A model generated the notes under the pieces. It did not search any database and was not told the origin of the DNA. It worked only from the letters and a program-made list of their open reading frames with translations. Below, in pieces: positions 32,620-42,306 of a DNA stretch of 64,000 nt (the stretch's first letter is position 1; each line of letters starts with the position of its first letter). The DNA lies in assembly GCA_964036195.1 (NCBI GenBank), contig OZ038450.1, forward strand, positions 26,910,794 to 26,974,793, given 5' to 3'. Source of the stretch: Sphaerolaimus hirsutus (taxonomy: Eukaryota > Nematoda > Chromadorea > Monhysterida > Sphaerolaimidae). A program made the position numbers and the translations under genes.

Positions 32620-34140
32620 CTGTAGATAGAGGTACACATACACCACATACACGTTTCGCTGCGATGCAAATTTACATCAATAAATACATCATGTACCTTA
32701 TATACATGATGTACCTTTTTCCAGACGGGGGTATTTCGAGGGGGGTTAATTCAATGGGGTTTTTTCGAGGGAGGTAATTCAAAGGGGGGTATTTCGAGGA
32801 AATACGGTATATAAGTTTAGAAAACCAGTGATGCGAATTCACGGCAAGTGGCAGCTGATAAGTTTAGCCCCCTTGGCGGGGCCCCAAAAATTGCCAGTGC
32901 CGACCGTGTTTCAGGTCGTCATGGCGGGCAATTGGGAAAAGTTTTCAACCAGCAATAAACCCCACTCGGCTGAGCCTCATCGTGTGGGTTATCGCCTCTG
33001 CGCAAAGCTGATAGGGGTAACGTTTTTACGGGTTATCAGTGTCTTTTGAAACATCAACATTACGGGTTTGAATATTTGTGTGTGTGTGTGTCGTTTTTTG
33101 CTAGTGTGTGTTTTCCCCTGATGTTTTGGTCATAAACGATAACGCTACGTATGATAAATATAGTCGGCGCATTTGCATTTAAACGTATGAAGTTATTAAA
33201 GAATAATGACTTCAAAGATAAATATCAACATCGATAGAACAATAGACACGACGGACCAGCTATCATCAACGATGGGTAAGTTCTCGAAAAAAAATTTCCT
33301 GTGTTTTGAGTTTTTCAAAAATGAATACATGTGTTTTGAGTTTTTTTTCTCAAAAAGGACTTGAAACGTACCTTTTTCCTATAGAAAACTTAAAGTGATT
33401 GTTTTCGAGAAATTTCGCTCCGATCTTTGCTTAAAATCACTTACTATTTTCATAACTTTTTGCCTATTTTCAGCAATTTTTGGCTACATATGTGCTAATA
33501 TACACATATTCAACTATGCTTCCCTATTTTTAACCCATTTGCTCCCATTTTTTGCTTCTATACCTTTAAACAAGTGTATTTAAAACACCATCGGAAATAC
33601 TTTATTGGTACTTTCAAAAAGTATATTTATAAAAGCGAGTACATACTGGTACTTTTTTTGAAGGAAACATAAACATATTTACTCGGTACTCGAGTATACA
33701 TATTTTGCGAGTAAAAGAAAATACCCTATGTCCTTGAATAAGACCTCCACCTTGAATAACTCCCCCTGTTTACCAGGTGATGAAAAACGACTCATCCCTT
33801 GTATAACTCCCCCTCTCTTGGTATTTGGTACGTGTATCCAAAATGTGTATTTGAATAACTCAGATTCAGTGGAGATAACTCATTTCTTGTCACTTTACTC
33901 TTTACTGAGATATGGAACTAAACTTCTCAAATGTGAACAAATGTATCCGATCTCATATATGCAATGTAAGCATAATCATACTCCCTGGAGCAGGGGGAAG
34001 TGTGAAGAGCCCCAGCTGGTGCAAACTGCCATCATAATCTCAGCTGGAATGATACACAGAAAATAGTGTGAATTAGAGAAGCTGTAAAAATAATAATGGT
34101 GCTGTGAAAGACAATGCATCCTTTCAAAATGTTACCCATT
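32620..34140. other. Intergenic with MITE fragments, no supported gene
   Basis: 32722-32809 is the right half of a CCGTATTTCC MITE. 33268 onward begins CAACGATGGGTAAG like a hAT tip with AAACTCAAAACAC units but lacks a partner end. 33740-33830 holds TTGAATAACTCCCCC-type repeat. The 62-112-codon frames at 32828, 33395 and 33728 look like chance or repeat-derived frames. Confidence 0.4.
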
Positions 34141-34189
34141 TGACTACTCAATACCTTTCAATTTGAATGAAATGAAAGCACAAAGGGAA

Positions 34190-34343
34190 ATCTGTAAAGG
34201 GTGCAATGAAGACATGCAGAATGTGTCTCTTTGTTCACTGGGGCAACATGTGTTTTTGAACAAAAGACAGGTCTGTGAACTCAGAGTATAAAAGCCATGG
34301 CGAATCTCATCACTTTCATTCCCTTCGGAAATAATCAATCAAA
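34190..34343 (+). promoter_or_regulatory. Promoter and 5' leader of the plus-strand secreted-peptide gene
   Basis: TATAAAAG sits at 34287-34294. The upstream block with TTGTTCACTGGGGCAACAT and the leader with CATTCCC are shared with the minus-strand gene at 29.5 kb. The expected start of transcription is near 34317. Confidence 0.7.
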
Positions 34344-34641
34344 ATGGACTTCAAAACAATAACTGTACTCCTTCTCATCGTGGGTATCGTCGCTGTGCAA
34401 GGTGAGCCGCCTCGGTTCTGTCTCCCACCAAGAAACATCTGTAGAAAACCCCAAGAAATTCCAAAATTTGCAAAATTTCCAAATATTTGCAGCCGACTCA
34501 AATGAGAACCGAGCCGGAGAAGTAGAGAGGGGAGGTCGAAATGAGCGCTCCAGCGATCCGCGCGCTCTGAGGGATGCAGCTCGCAAGGAAATTAGAGAGA
34601 TGAGGAAACAATTACAAGCACAAAATGCTGGTAGTAACTGA
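34344..34641 (+). CDS. Small secreted protein, paralogue of the 29.5-kb gene
   Basis: Exon 1 (34344-34401) encodes a signal peptide, MDFKTITVLLLIVGIVAVQ. Intron 34402-34492 is 91 nt (GTGAGC...ATTTGCAG). Exon 2 (34493-34641) ends in TGA. The product is 68 aa. The mature part is charged and predicted helical (EIREMRKQLQAQ), with no cysteine and no dibasic GKR site. Promoter, signal exon and intron align with the gene on the minus strand at 29237-29540, but the secreted part is different. That pattern is typical of rapidly diverging secreted peptide families such as defence peptides. The two genes are divergent, about 4.8 kb apart. Function unknown. Confidence 0.65.
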
Positions 34642-35174
34642 AAAGCTTTTGAGAATGACAGGTGATAAGTGATAATTGTAATAGTTGAAATTGGCCTTCC
34701 TTTGGAATGATTTTAACATTGAAAACAGGTGAAACGAACAGAACATAAAATCTTGACCTTTTAAAGACATCAAATGAACTTGCTAGCAACTAAACACTCG
34801 CAATATATATATCGATGTTTGCCACCAGAATATTACCACCAGAAATAGGTACAGCAGAAAGTGCAGTTAAAAAACCTCCCGTCTCCCAGTATAAGACAAG
34901 TATGAAAAAATTACTCACCCTCTGTATGAACAGGACAAAAAATATAACTTTTTCAGTGCAGTGTTTTTGTGCTTAGATGACCGTCTTTGCTTGAATGATC
35001 CCCCTGGGGGATTATTATTTCGTCAGACTTTTTTTGAGGGGGGAATTATTCGAGGGGGAAGCATTATTTTGTCACAGTTCTCGTCAGTGTACATTCATTG
35101 GGTACAATGTGTAAATACAAACAACATACACATGTACCTTTTTGTGTTCCGTCTCTGTCTCAGATGGTATGCAC
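34642..35174. other. Intergenic with a MITE fragment
   Basis: 34985-35080 carries CTTGAATGATCCCCCTGGGGGATTATT-related repeat. Otherwise nothing supported. Confidence 0.4.
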
Positions 35175-36147
35175 CAGAGTTGTTAAAAGTACTGAACTTT
35201 TTTCAAAGTAAACATAACTGTAAAGTATTTTATTTTTACTCTACCCTGAGTACAGAAAACGTAAAGTATTTTTTAAATACTTTTACACTGCGTAAAACGG
35301 CAGTAAAATACTTTTTTTTAGAGAAAACGTAAAACGGAGTATTTTTTTCTCACAGAAAATGTAAAACTTAGTATTTTTCTCATATGAAATGTTAAACTGA
35401 GTATTTTTTCTCACAGAAAATGTAAAAATCAGAAATTTTGTCAATTTAACTCTAGAATACATCAAATGTGTTCTTTTCTTCGGATAACTATTTCTTAGGA
35501 AATGTCCTATTTTGTCACATTCTGTCTGTCAAAATGTCACCTTCTACCGTAAATTCTCTAATAATATGACAGTCGTACTATTTTTGTCAGCTTATTTTTA
35601 GGTGTTGTACTACATGGAGATGTCGCATTGTTAGAGAGTGTCGCATTATTGTTTTCGTCAAATCAGCAACTTCTCTGCCAGTGAATAGTGGCGGTTGTGA
35701 GGCGGCTGGCGCCCTTGCGAACTGTCCGCCGACCCTTGCAAACTGCCGAGCGACTCTTGTGAACTGCCGCCAGCCGCCCCTTTGTCCAAAAGCGCCAAAT
35801 CTGCGGCTTCCGCAGATTGCCACATCGTTACATCGCTTTTTCTTTTTATGTCTCAGGTGTCGCACTATTGAAGAGTGTCGCATTATTGGAGAGTGTCGGA
35901 TTATTTTCACACAACGTGTCCAAACCTGTCGCACTATTGGAGATGTCGTATTATTAGAGACCTGTCGCCGAATTAGAAAATTTACGGTATGTCGCGCTGA
36001 AATACGTTTTCTGTACTCGCGTACTTTCAAAAAGTACGCGAGTAAGTGCGTATCGGTATTTTTTCGGGAGGAAACGTAAACGTATTTAACGCAGTACTCA
36101 AGTATCCGTATTTATCGAGTAAACGTAAATACGTTTTAACAACTATT
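35175..36147. mobile_element. hAT-like element (CAGAGTTGTTAAAA tips), worn, hosting a MITE
   Basis: The left tip CAGAGTTGTTAAAAGTAC is at 35175; the decayed right tip TTTTAACAACTATT ends near 36147. The flanks GTATGCAC and GTACGCAA match at 6 of 8 positions. Subterminal zones contain GTAAAGTATTTTTT and its inverse. A younger element is inserted at 35545-35989. Confidence 0.55.
35545..35989. mobile_element. Inverted-repeat MITE (TACCGTAAATTCTCTAAT tips)
   Basis: The tips are TACCGTAAATTCTCTAAT and ATTAGAAAATTTACGGTA, with TA at each outer edge. Subterminal units of TGTCGCATTATTGGAGAG are repeated on both sides. The middle is GC-rich, about 120 bp, with CTTGCGAACTGCCG repeats. Confidence 0.7.
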
Positions 36148-36196
36148 GTACGCAAATTCCAGTGCGTTGCTGCACATCGATGTGTCGGCAGACATG

Positions 36197-37889
36197 CAGA
36201 GTTGTTAAAAGGTATGTACGTTTACTCGAAAAATACGCGTACGCGAGTACGCGGTAAATACATTTACATATACTTTTCAAAAAAATACCGTACGCACTTG
36301 TACGCGTACACTTTCAAAGCGTACGCGTACGGAAAATGTATTTATGAAAATTCAATGTGGGACATATTTATAAAGTCACTACACTGCTATGTATTTACAG
36401 AAGTGGTTCCATTGAATATTTTAGATATGCGGGTGTAGTGCCTTTAAAAATTTCAATATTCGCAACCAAATCGAAATGGTTGTCAAGACAATGGATGTGG
36501 TAAACGAGTCGGAAGAACGATGATTTTTATCTCCTAGAAAAAAGAGACCTTTAAAACTATATAATCTGTCATTTTCTTATAGAAAAACATACGTTGTGCT
36601 GTACACGTATGAAAAAGTGCCCACTTTTACACATTCTATGAAGAAAAGTTGTCGTTTCTACACTCACAAAAAAGTACCCACAGTTACGCGTATGTACGAG
36701 TAAAAAAAAAGTATTTTACGTTTTCTATACTTTGTGGTGAGCAGGGTTGGTTTTATAAAAATTCATTTTAGTAAAATTGTATAAAAATTGTATAAAAATT
36801 TTATTTTATTTTTATTTTATTCTTGTTTCATTGTATTTTATTTTATTTTATTCCCAAAAGTCATTAATAAAATAAAATGACACATTTTACAAAAATTTTA
36901 CAAAAATTTTACAAAAATTTTACAAAAATTGTACAAAAAATCAGAATCATGCATGCAAAGCCAAAAAATGTTATAATTAGACCTATACATGAAAAACCTG
37001 TGACAAATTTTTCCCTTACTTTTCAAAAGTTGCATGCAGTATGTATTGTTAGCTAGCTGCAAGTGTAACGTTACAATAATTGATAAGAATGATTTGCATT
37101 TTCAGTAGAAGAACTAGTGGAGTGTGCTGGGCACATTTGTAAAATGTAATGCAATTTGTCAATTGTCTTGACAAATATGAAGTAAAGTGTCAATTCTCAT
37201 GCAAAATGTCAAGTGACATGTCAAATTTCAAGCAAAGTGGCAATTGTCATGACAAATGTCATGCAAAGTGTAAATTGTGTATCCAAATCTTGTGTTTTTG
37301 TATCCATAGTATGTTTTGTATCCAAACCTTATGTTTTTGTATCCAAATGTTCACATAAGATTTGAATACAACAACAACATAATTTGGATACAAAACATAA
37401 GATTTAGATATAAAACATAAGATTTGGACACAATTTACTTGACAATTGATACTTTATTTTTTACATGTCATGACAATTTACACTTGACCTTACATGTGTC
37501 ATGACAATTGACACTTTGCATGACATTTTACATGACATTGGACACTTTACACTTGGGACTGCTCCCAGATCCATGAATAAACAGGTAGAAACTCTGGTAG
37601 GTATAAAATTTTACAAAAAAAATATGAATTTTTGTACAATTTTACAAAAATACGAATTTTTATACAATTTTACAAAAATTTTACAAAAATTCGAATTTTT
37701 ATACAATTTTTATTTTTATTCTTATATTTTCCATTTTATTTTATTTTATTTTATTCTTGAATATTCCATTTTATTTTTATTTTATTTTTATTTTTTTCTG
37801 AGATTTTGCCAACCCTGGTGGTGAGTAAAAAAAATATACTTTACGTTTACATATACTTTTAAAAAAGTTCAGTAATTCTAACAACTCTG
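36197..37889. mobile_element. hAT-like element (CAGAGTTGTTA tips) with another hAT-like element inside
   Basis: CAGACATG is duplicated at 36189-36196 and 37890-37897. The tips are CAGAGTTGTTAAAA and the inverse TCTAACAACTCTG. Subterminal zones contain GTACGCGTAC and TTTACGTTT units. The element at 36742-37817 lies inside. Confidence 0.8.
36742..37817. mobile_element. hAT-like element, CAGGGTTGG family, second copy
   Basis: GTGGTGAG is duplicated at 36734-36741 and 37818-37825. The tips CAGGGTTGG/CCAACCCTG and the internal order of TTTTACAAAAATTT, CAATTGTCATGACAAATGTC and GTATCCAAATCTTATG blocks match the copy at 18225-19285. Confidence 0.85.
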
Positions 37890-37897
37890 CAGACATG

Positions 37898-38901
37898 ATA
37901 TTATACAGGTTCGGTCCACTTATGTTTCCCTTCGCTGAGCGTCAATGAAATTCAACATCTTACTGAACAGCGAAGTGCGATACATCTTAAATACGGTAGA
38001 AAAACGGTGCACAGTGGGTCGTGAATATGTCAATATGTACAGTCGACAGACATATCATTCTACAACATTGGAAAGTTATATTTTGTTCTTGTAGAGCGAA
38101 CGAGAAAGGAATTTAGTAAAAAAGAAAATATAAAGATAGTAAGAAGGAAAATCAAAATGTGCTGTTCTTTACGCACTCGTTTACTCCAATTTTTGTGCCG
38201 ATAGGTGCTGCAAATTTTTTATTATACGTTTACCTACGTTTAATCTAATTCATATTTAGAAAAGTTACACGCTATCGATTCATTTTGACAAAAACTTGTT
38301 ACGTTCAAAATTTTGAATTCAGAAAACGTTCCCGCTTTGTATTTATTCAGATCCAGACGACGCTTGGATGGCATCATGCCAAAAAACTCAACTACACTTT
38401 GACGGGGGTTTGAATTGTGCGGGCACAATTGAATAGTTTCACTCCCTATATGCGTAAGCACGAGTCACCAAAACAGAGTTCTACGGGTTGGATACAGCGT
38501 GCATGATATGACATCATGCCACTCATTGTACTGTATCATGTCTGCTGACTATACTGCATTTCCATTCGATGAATCAAACCAGACGGAGCTGTTCTGCTTT
38601 GTCTGGCTTCATCAATTTTTTAGAGCATATGTTGGGGGGGGGGATTATTCAAGGGGGAATTATTTTCTCCTCACGCGTTTAACAGGGGGGGGGGGATTTT
38701 TCGATTCCAGAATTATTCAAGCGGGAAACTATTCAAGCAAATACGGTAGTTTCATCAGATATTTCTTACCTTCGTCTCTTTTAGAGCGTAAATACTATAC
38801 CACTTGAAACCACTAAAACTGCCACAAAAATGCTAATTTGTATGCAAAATCACTGTGTTCATATGCAAAAATTGCAATATATCTGCCTAGTCTGTCACTA
38901 C
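37898..38901. other. Intergenic, no supported gene
   Basis: A 73-codon minus-strand frame at 38240-38461 could be an exon but has no features I recognise. 38630-38750 is a degraded MITE with GGGATTATTCAAGG and a right tip AAGCAAATACGGTA. Confidence 0.35.
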
Positions 38902-39003
38902 TAGTGATGTAAAAAGTGCCGGGATGTTGGCGCTGAGCATCAAAAGCGGCATGGCACTTTTCCAACTCCCAGTGCCTGGTGCCATGGTGCTTTTACATCA
39001 CTA
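38902..39003. mobile_element. 102-bp hAT-like MITE (TAGTGATGTAAAA tips)
   Basis: Tips TAGTGATGTAAAA and TTTTACATCACTA. Flanks GTCACTAC (38894-38901) and GTCACTAT (39004-39011). Same family as the insertion at 28929-29247. Confidence 0.8.
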
Positions 39004-39011
39004 GTCACTAT

Positions 39012-39845
39012 GCAATACCAAAATTTAGCTTTAGGTATAATATTTTAAAATCTGATCGAATCTTGAAAAAAGACATCAATTTGTTTAATAATCTGAAAAA
39101 GTCAAATGCCAGCCAAGAGACTGCATGCTAGTGATGGTAAAGCGCCGGGAAAAATGGCACCAGGTGCCAACGGCACCTTCTGAAAAAATGGCCTCAAAAA
39201 GGAACAATGGCATGTAGCTACCGTATTTCCTGGAAATACCCCCCTGAACTACCCCCGCTCCCAAATTTAGCGTAAGGATAATGTAAATGACAAAAGCTGC
39301 AGTTTGTGATCGGGGTAATGCAGAACACATTAAAAACAATGACTGTGCTATGTTAGAACAGATTTTATCTCAACTGAGGCCTCTACTTCTAAAAGTTGAC
39401 AAGTCCACAAAAAGTTTTGATTAATCGAATTTTAAGTTTCAGACCCAATTCCAGGCCCGTGGTGCATGTCCAATTTGGCTCTCTCATGTTTTCCATTAAG
39501 TTCCATATGTTGACAATAAAGTATCAAATTTTCAGCCCCTGCTCTCAACCTTCATGTGAAAAATTGGGTGTCCATAAATTTCCATTCAGTCAGAGCAAAA
39601 CTGTTTTTGGGGGGAATTGGACTTGTTGACTTCTTGCACTCGAGAACATTTTTATTCCCTGCGACGAAGAAGCTGCCTTATGGGCAATTTATGGACTTGT
39701 CGACTTTTAGAATTAGCTGTCCATGACGGGCTCACCACATTTCTTGCTATTTTTACCAACAAAAATGAAGACAGAGGGTGGACTTGTTGACTTTTAGCAC
39801 GAAACTAAGTGGACTTGTCGATGTCGACTTCTGTAATGCGAGAAC
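39012..39845. repeat. Repeat debris left of the giant element
   Basis: 39130-39180 is a single end of the TAGTGATG family. 39219 starts a truncated CCGTATTTCC MITE. 39384-39830 has inverted TTGACAAGTCCAC / GTGGACTTGTCGA motifs at its edges and repeats of GACTTGTYGACTTTTA inside, so it is probably another inverted-repeat element. It touches the first hairpin of the next unit. Confidence 0.5.
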
Positions 39846-39902
39846 TGACGGCGGGCCACCAAAGTGCCAGACCTACGTCTCTGGGACGGTAGCCCAGCGT
39901 CA
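39846..39902 (+). repeat. CCTACGYC hairpin 1 (5' leader)
   Basis: Outer arms TGACGGCGGGCCACC and GGTAGCCCAGCGTCA pair at about 12 of 15 positions. Inner stem CCAGA/TCTGG, loop CCTACGTC at 39872-39879. Internal-loop bases AAAGTG and GAC as in other copies. Confidence 0.85.
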
Positions 39903-40050
39903 ATTAACGCTTACTGAACCCTAAGTATGGCGCTTTAGCCGCCGGGGACACCATATTGACCCCTTTTGGGCCAAGTAACGTCATTACGACGCCGTCCTAT
40001 ACGGAACCTAACTTATAGGGAACTTATGGCGCAACGGACGCCAACTATGG

Positions 40051-40115
40051 TAATTGGCGCCAGATCACCAAAGTGCCAGACCTACGCCTCTGGGACGGCG
40101 ATTAAGCGCGAATTA
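40051..40115 (+). repeat. CCTACGYC hairpin 2 (5' leader)
   Basis: Outer arms TAATTGGCGCCAGATCACC and GGCGATTAAGCGCGAATTA, inner stem CCAGA/TCTGG, loop CCTACGCC. It lies one unit (about 209 bp) from hairpin 1; the sequence between is a diverged tandem duplication with ATGGCGCTTTAGCCGCCGG-type and ACCTAACTT blocks shared up to about 40265. Confidence 0.85.
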
Positions 40116-40688
40116 CCATAGAACAGTAAATCGATGGCGCTGTGCCGCCGGCCTTAATTAACAAGACGGCTTAATTAGCCGCTTCCAGTCGTGAAAAGAA
40201 CCGGGTGACGTCATTCGACCTCCCCGGGAATGAAACCTAACTTTCATGAGAATTACGGCGCTTTTCATTAAAAAGAAAAGCAGCGCCAAGCAAAAAGTCG
40301 ACTCCCTTGGGCATGGCGGCCAAACGAGCGCCGGCAAACGACTTCGACGGCCGCGACAGCGCCGCGCCGCCGCCATTCGACACCCGCCGACCGCCGGAAC
40401 CCGGGAGAGGGGGATTTTGGTGTTTTGGGAGGGTTTTGTAAAGTGTCGAGTCGGCCACTCTTGGCCGAGTGCCAACCTTCGGAAAATGGCACCGAGTGTA
40501 TTTTCAAGGGGGGTTAAGTACTGTCGCCGTGTTTGGCGACAGTTTATCGCTCAAAACTTGTAAATCTCCCCTACCCAGACCCCGCGAGCGTCGACAGCGG
40601 TGGCCGCCGGAAATGTCCGCGGAGCGACAGACTTCGGCCGCTCAGAGCTTTTGGTGGGAGTGGCCACCGGAAGGGAGGGCCCCGATAG
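40116..40688. other. GC-rich leader sequence, no ORF supported
   Basis: The first part (to about 40265) is the second unit of the hairpin-bearing tandem duplication. The rest is GC-rich with overlapping frames of up to 105 codons on both strands. None has a start context or family signature that I would accept. Confidence 0.4.
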
Positions 40689-40713
40689 CTCCAGAAGCCT
40701 ACGTCCTTCGGAG
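40689..40713 (+). repeat. CCTACGYC hairpin 3 (5' leader, compact form)
   Basis: CTCC-A-GAAG pairs with CTTC-GGAG around loop CCTACGTC (40698-40705). No long outer arms are seen. It is followed by TAGAGACGGGTCAA, also found after hairpin 4. Confidence 0.8.
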
Positions 40714-40787
40714 TAGAGACGGGTCAACCCTTCTGGAGGGGTATGTGCCTTAGGTAAAATAGTAAAAATAGGGAGCGGCCTTGATAG

Positions 40788-40812
40788 CTCCTGAAGTCGA
40801 CGTCCTTCGGAG
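40788..40812 (+). repeat. CCTACGYC hairpin 4 (5' leader, loop variant)
   Basis: CTCCTGAAG pairs with CTTCGGAG. The loop is TCGACGTC instead of CCTACGTC. It is a diverged tandem copy of hairpin 3, about 99 bp away. Confidence 0.75.
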
Positions 40813-41550
40813 TAGAGACGGGCCAATCCCACAGGAAATTGGAACAGTGCCAAAAAGGCCGTTTTTGTGTGTAATTTGGCACATATCCCGTAGCCATTGC
40901 TGCCACAGGGAGGAGTTTTGTGATTTTGTAGGGTGTAGGAGTAGGTTTAGGGAGTAGGTTCGCGGTAGGTGCCGCGGTATGTGATTTATGGCGCGTATAT
41001 TTGTGTTTATTTGTATCTAATTACCTACCTAACCCCCTTAGTTTGTGATAATTGCATGTGTTCGTGATTGTATTTTTATGTTCGCACTTATTTCTGTGTT
41101 TCGCACGTATTTCTGTGTTTGCACTTTTGCACTTTGTGTTTAGCTTCACGTTGGCCGATTGGTACGCTGGTTTTGGACGAGCTCACGTTTGAGCAATTAC
41201 GGTTGTTTTTGTAATTTTGGTCCTTTTTGCATTTGCTTGCAGTCCGAGTAGCTGTGGATTCACTCGGCTTGTTTTTAGTTGTGTCATGCTTAGTTTTGAG
41301 AGTCTCACTCAGTTTAGGTACTTTTAAGCTGTTAGTTTGTGCATTTACATTCGGTAGGTTACTGTAGGTGGTTATTTCTAGTTTGGCACAGTTCCAGGAT
41401 TGGTTTTGTTAGCTGGCTGGGTGCCAGAAGAAAGGTGTTCCTGAATGTCAAGTCACCATTCCCTTGTTCCATTAAAAAGTAACCCTTGTGGTAACATGGC
41501 TCTGTTCAACTGAAGTCACTTATTTTCGGTACATTTTTGAATGCACTCTC
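40813..41550. other. Leader or upstream sequence, no gene seen
   Basis: T- and G-rich sequence with TTTGTGTTTATTTGTATC-type runs and a possible PPT-like GGGAGGAG near 40910. No hairpin copies, no ORF. Confidence 0.35.
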
Positions 41551-41640
41551 GTGATTGGTTGGCTCCGCCCAGCTGCAAACCGGTTTTGGGCACTTCAAAC
41601 CTATAAAAGAGAGCCCCAATCTTGTGATTATCATCAGTCT
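41551..41640 (+). promoter_or_regulatory. Pol II promoter upstream of the giant gag-pol ORF
   Basis: An inverted CCAAT box (ATTGG, 41554-41558) is directly followed by a GC box (GGCTCCGCCC, 41561-41570). TATAAAAG is at 41602-41609. An initiator-like TCAGTC lies at 41634-41639, about 30 bp downstream. The spacing is right for a promoter reading to the plus-strand ORF at 42307. Hairpins 1-4 lie upstream of it, so they would not be on this transcript. Confidence 0.65.
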
Positions 41641-42306
41641 ATTCAATCCAATTTTAATTACTAAGTCAGTGATTTACCAGCTGAAATGAGCCTACCCTTG
41701 GTTATTCATTCTCTGCTAACTCTGGCATAGGCCTTCTCTTCCCTCTGCACGGTGACATTTAGGTTCACAGGGGCAGGAGTGGCCACACGGAGCTGCCGGT
41801 ATAGCTAAGATAGGGTGTTGTATGGGGAGAACCCACCATCTGTGATGCTTACTGTACGTCTGGACCTCTGTGGACTTGTTTTAGGCGTAGTATAAGCTGA
41901 AGTAGGCTGTACACCTATTGACTCGCTCTAGGCTTTCGTAAGGGCCCAAACAGTTGTGCTACGTTGTCGTAGGATTACTTTTGATAGTGGTGCTGTGCCA
42001 AGCTAGGACTTAAGTACCTGGACTTGTGTGGTCTCTTACCAGTGTACCGTACTGCTATCCTCACCCGTCTGGTTTAGCTTATATGACCCTGAGTGTTATT
42101 TAGTCATTTTTGTATTACTGTTTGATTTGGAAAGTGGAAAGGTAAATTGGAAATATTTGAATACTTTGGAAACTTTATTTGCAACGTGATCCGAGAAACC
42201 CACTTAGTGTAATTCAAGCTTACTCTGGTGCAACTAATTCTCTACTTAATCTATTGGCTCATTCCAGCTAGTGGATCTAATTAATTCTATTCTAATTTGT
42301 GAAATC
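41641..42306 (+). other. 5' untranslated region of the gag-pol ORF
   Basis: No long ORF. A possible acceptor (ATTGGCTCATTCCAG) ends at 42267, 40 nt before the first in-frame ATG, so a leader intron is possible. No tRNA primer-binding site was recognised. Confidence 0.45.

Noticed and set aside
35587-36079. Frames of 130-147 codons on both strands near 35.6-36.1 kb
   Set aside because: They lie inside an inverted-repeat MITE and are made of its repeated units.
40158-40853. Overlapping frames of about 100 codons in the GC-rich leader
   Set aside because: GC-rich sequence with few stops gives open frames on both strands. Starts and composition do not favour any one, and two of them contain hairpins.
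42271-42306. GTG at 42271 as the start of the gag-pol ORF
   Set aside because: A eukaryotic ORF is expected to start at ATG. The first in-frame ATG is at 42307; the upstream open frame may be part of an exon.
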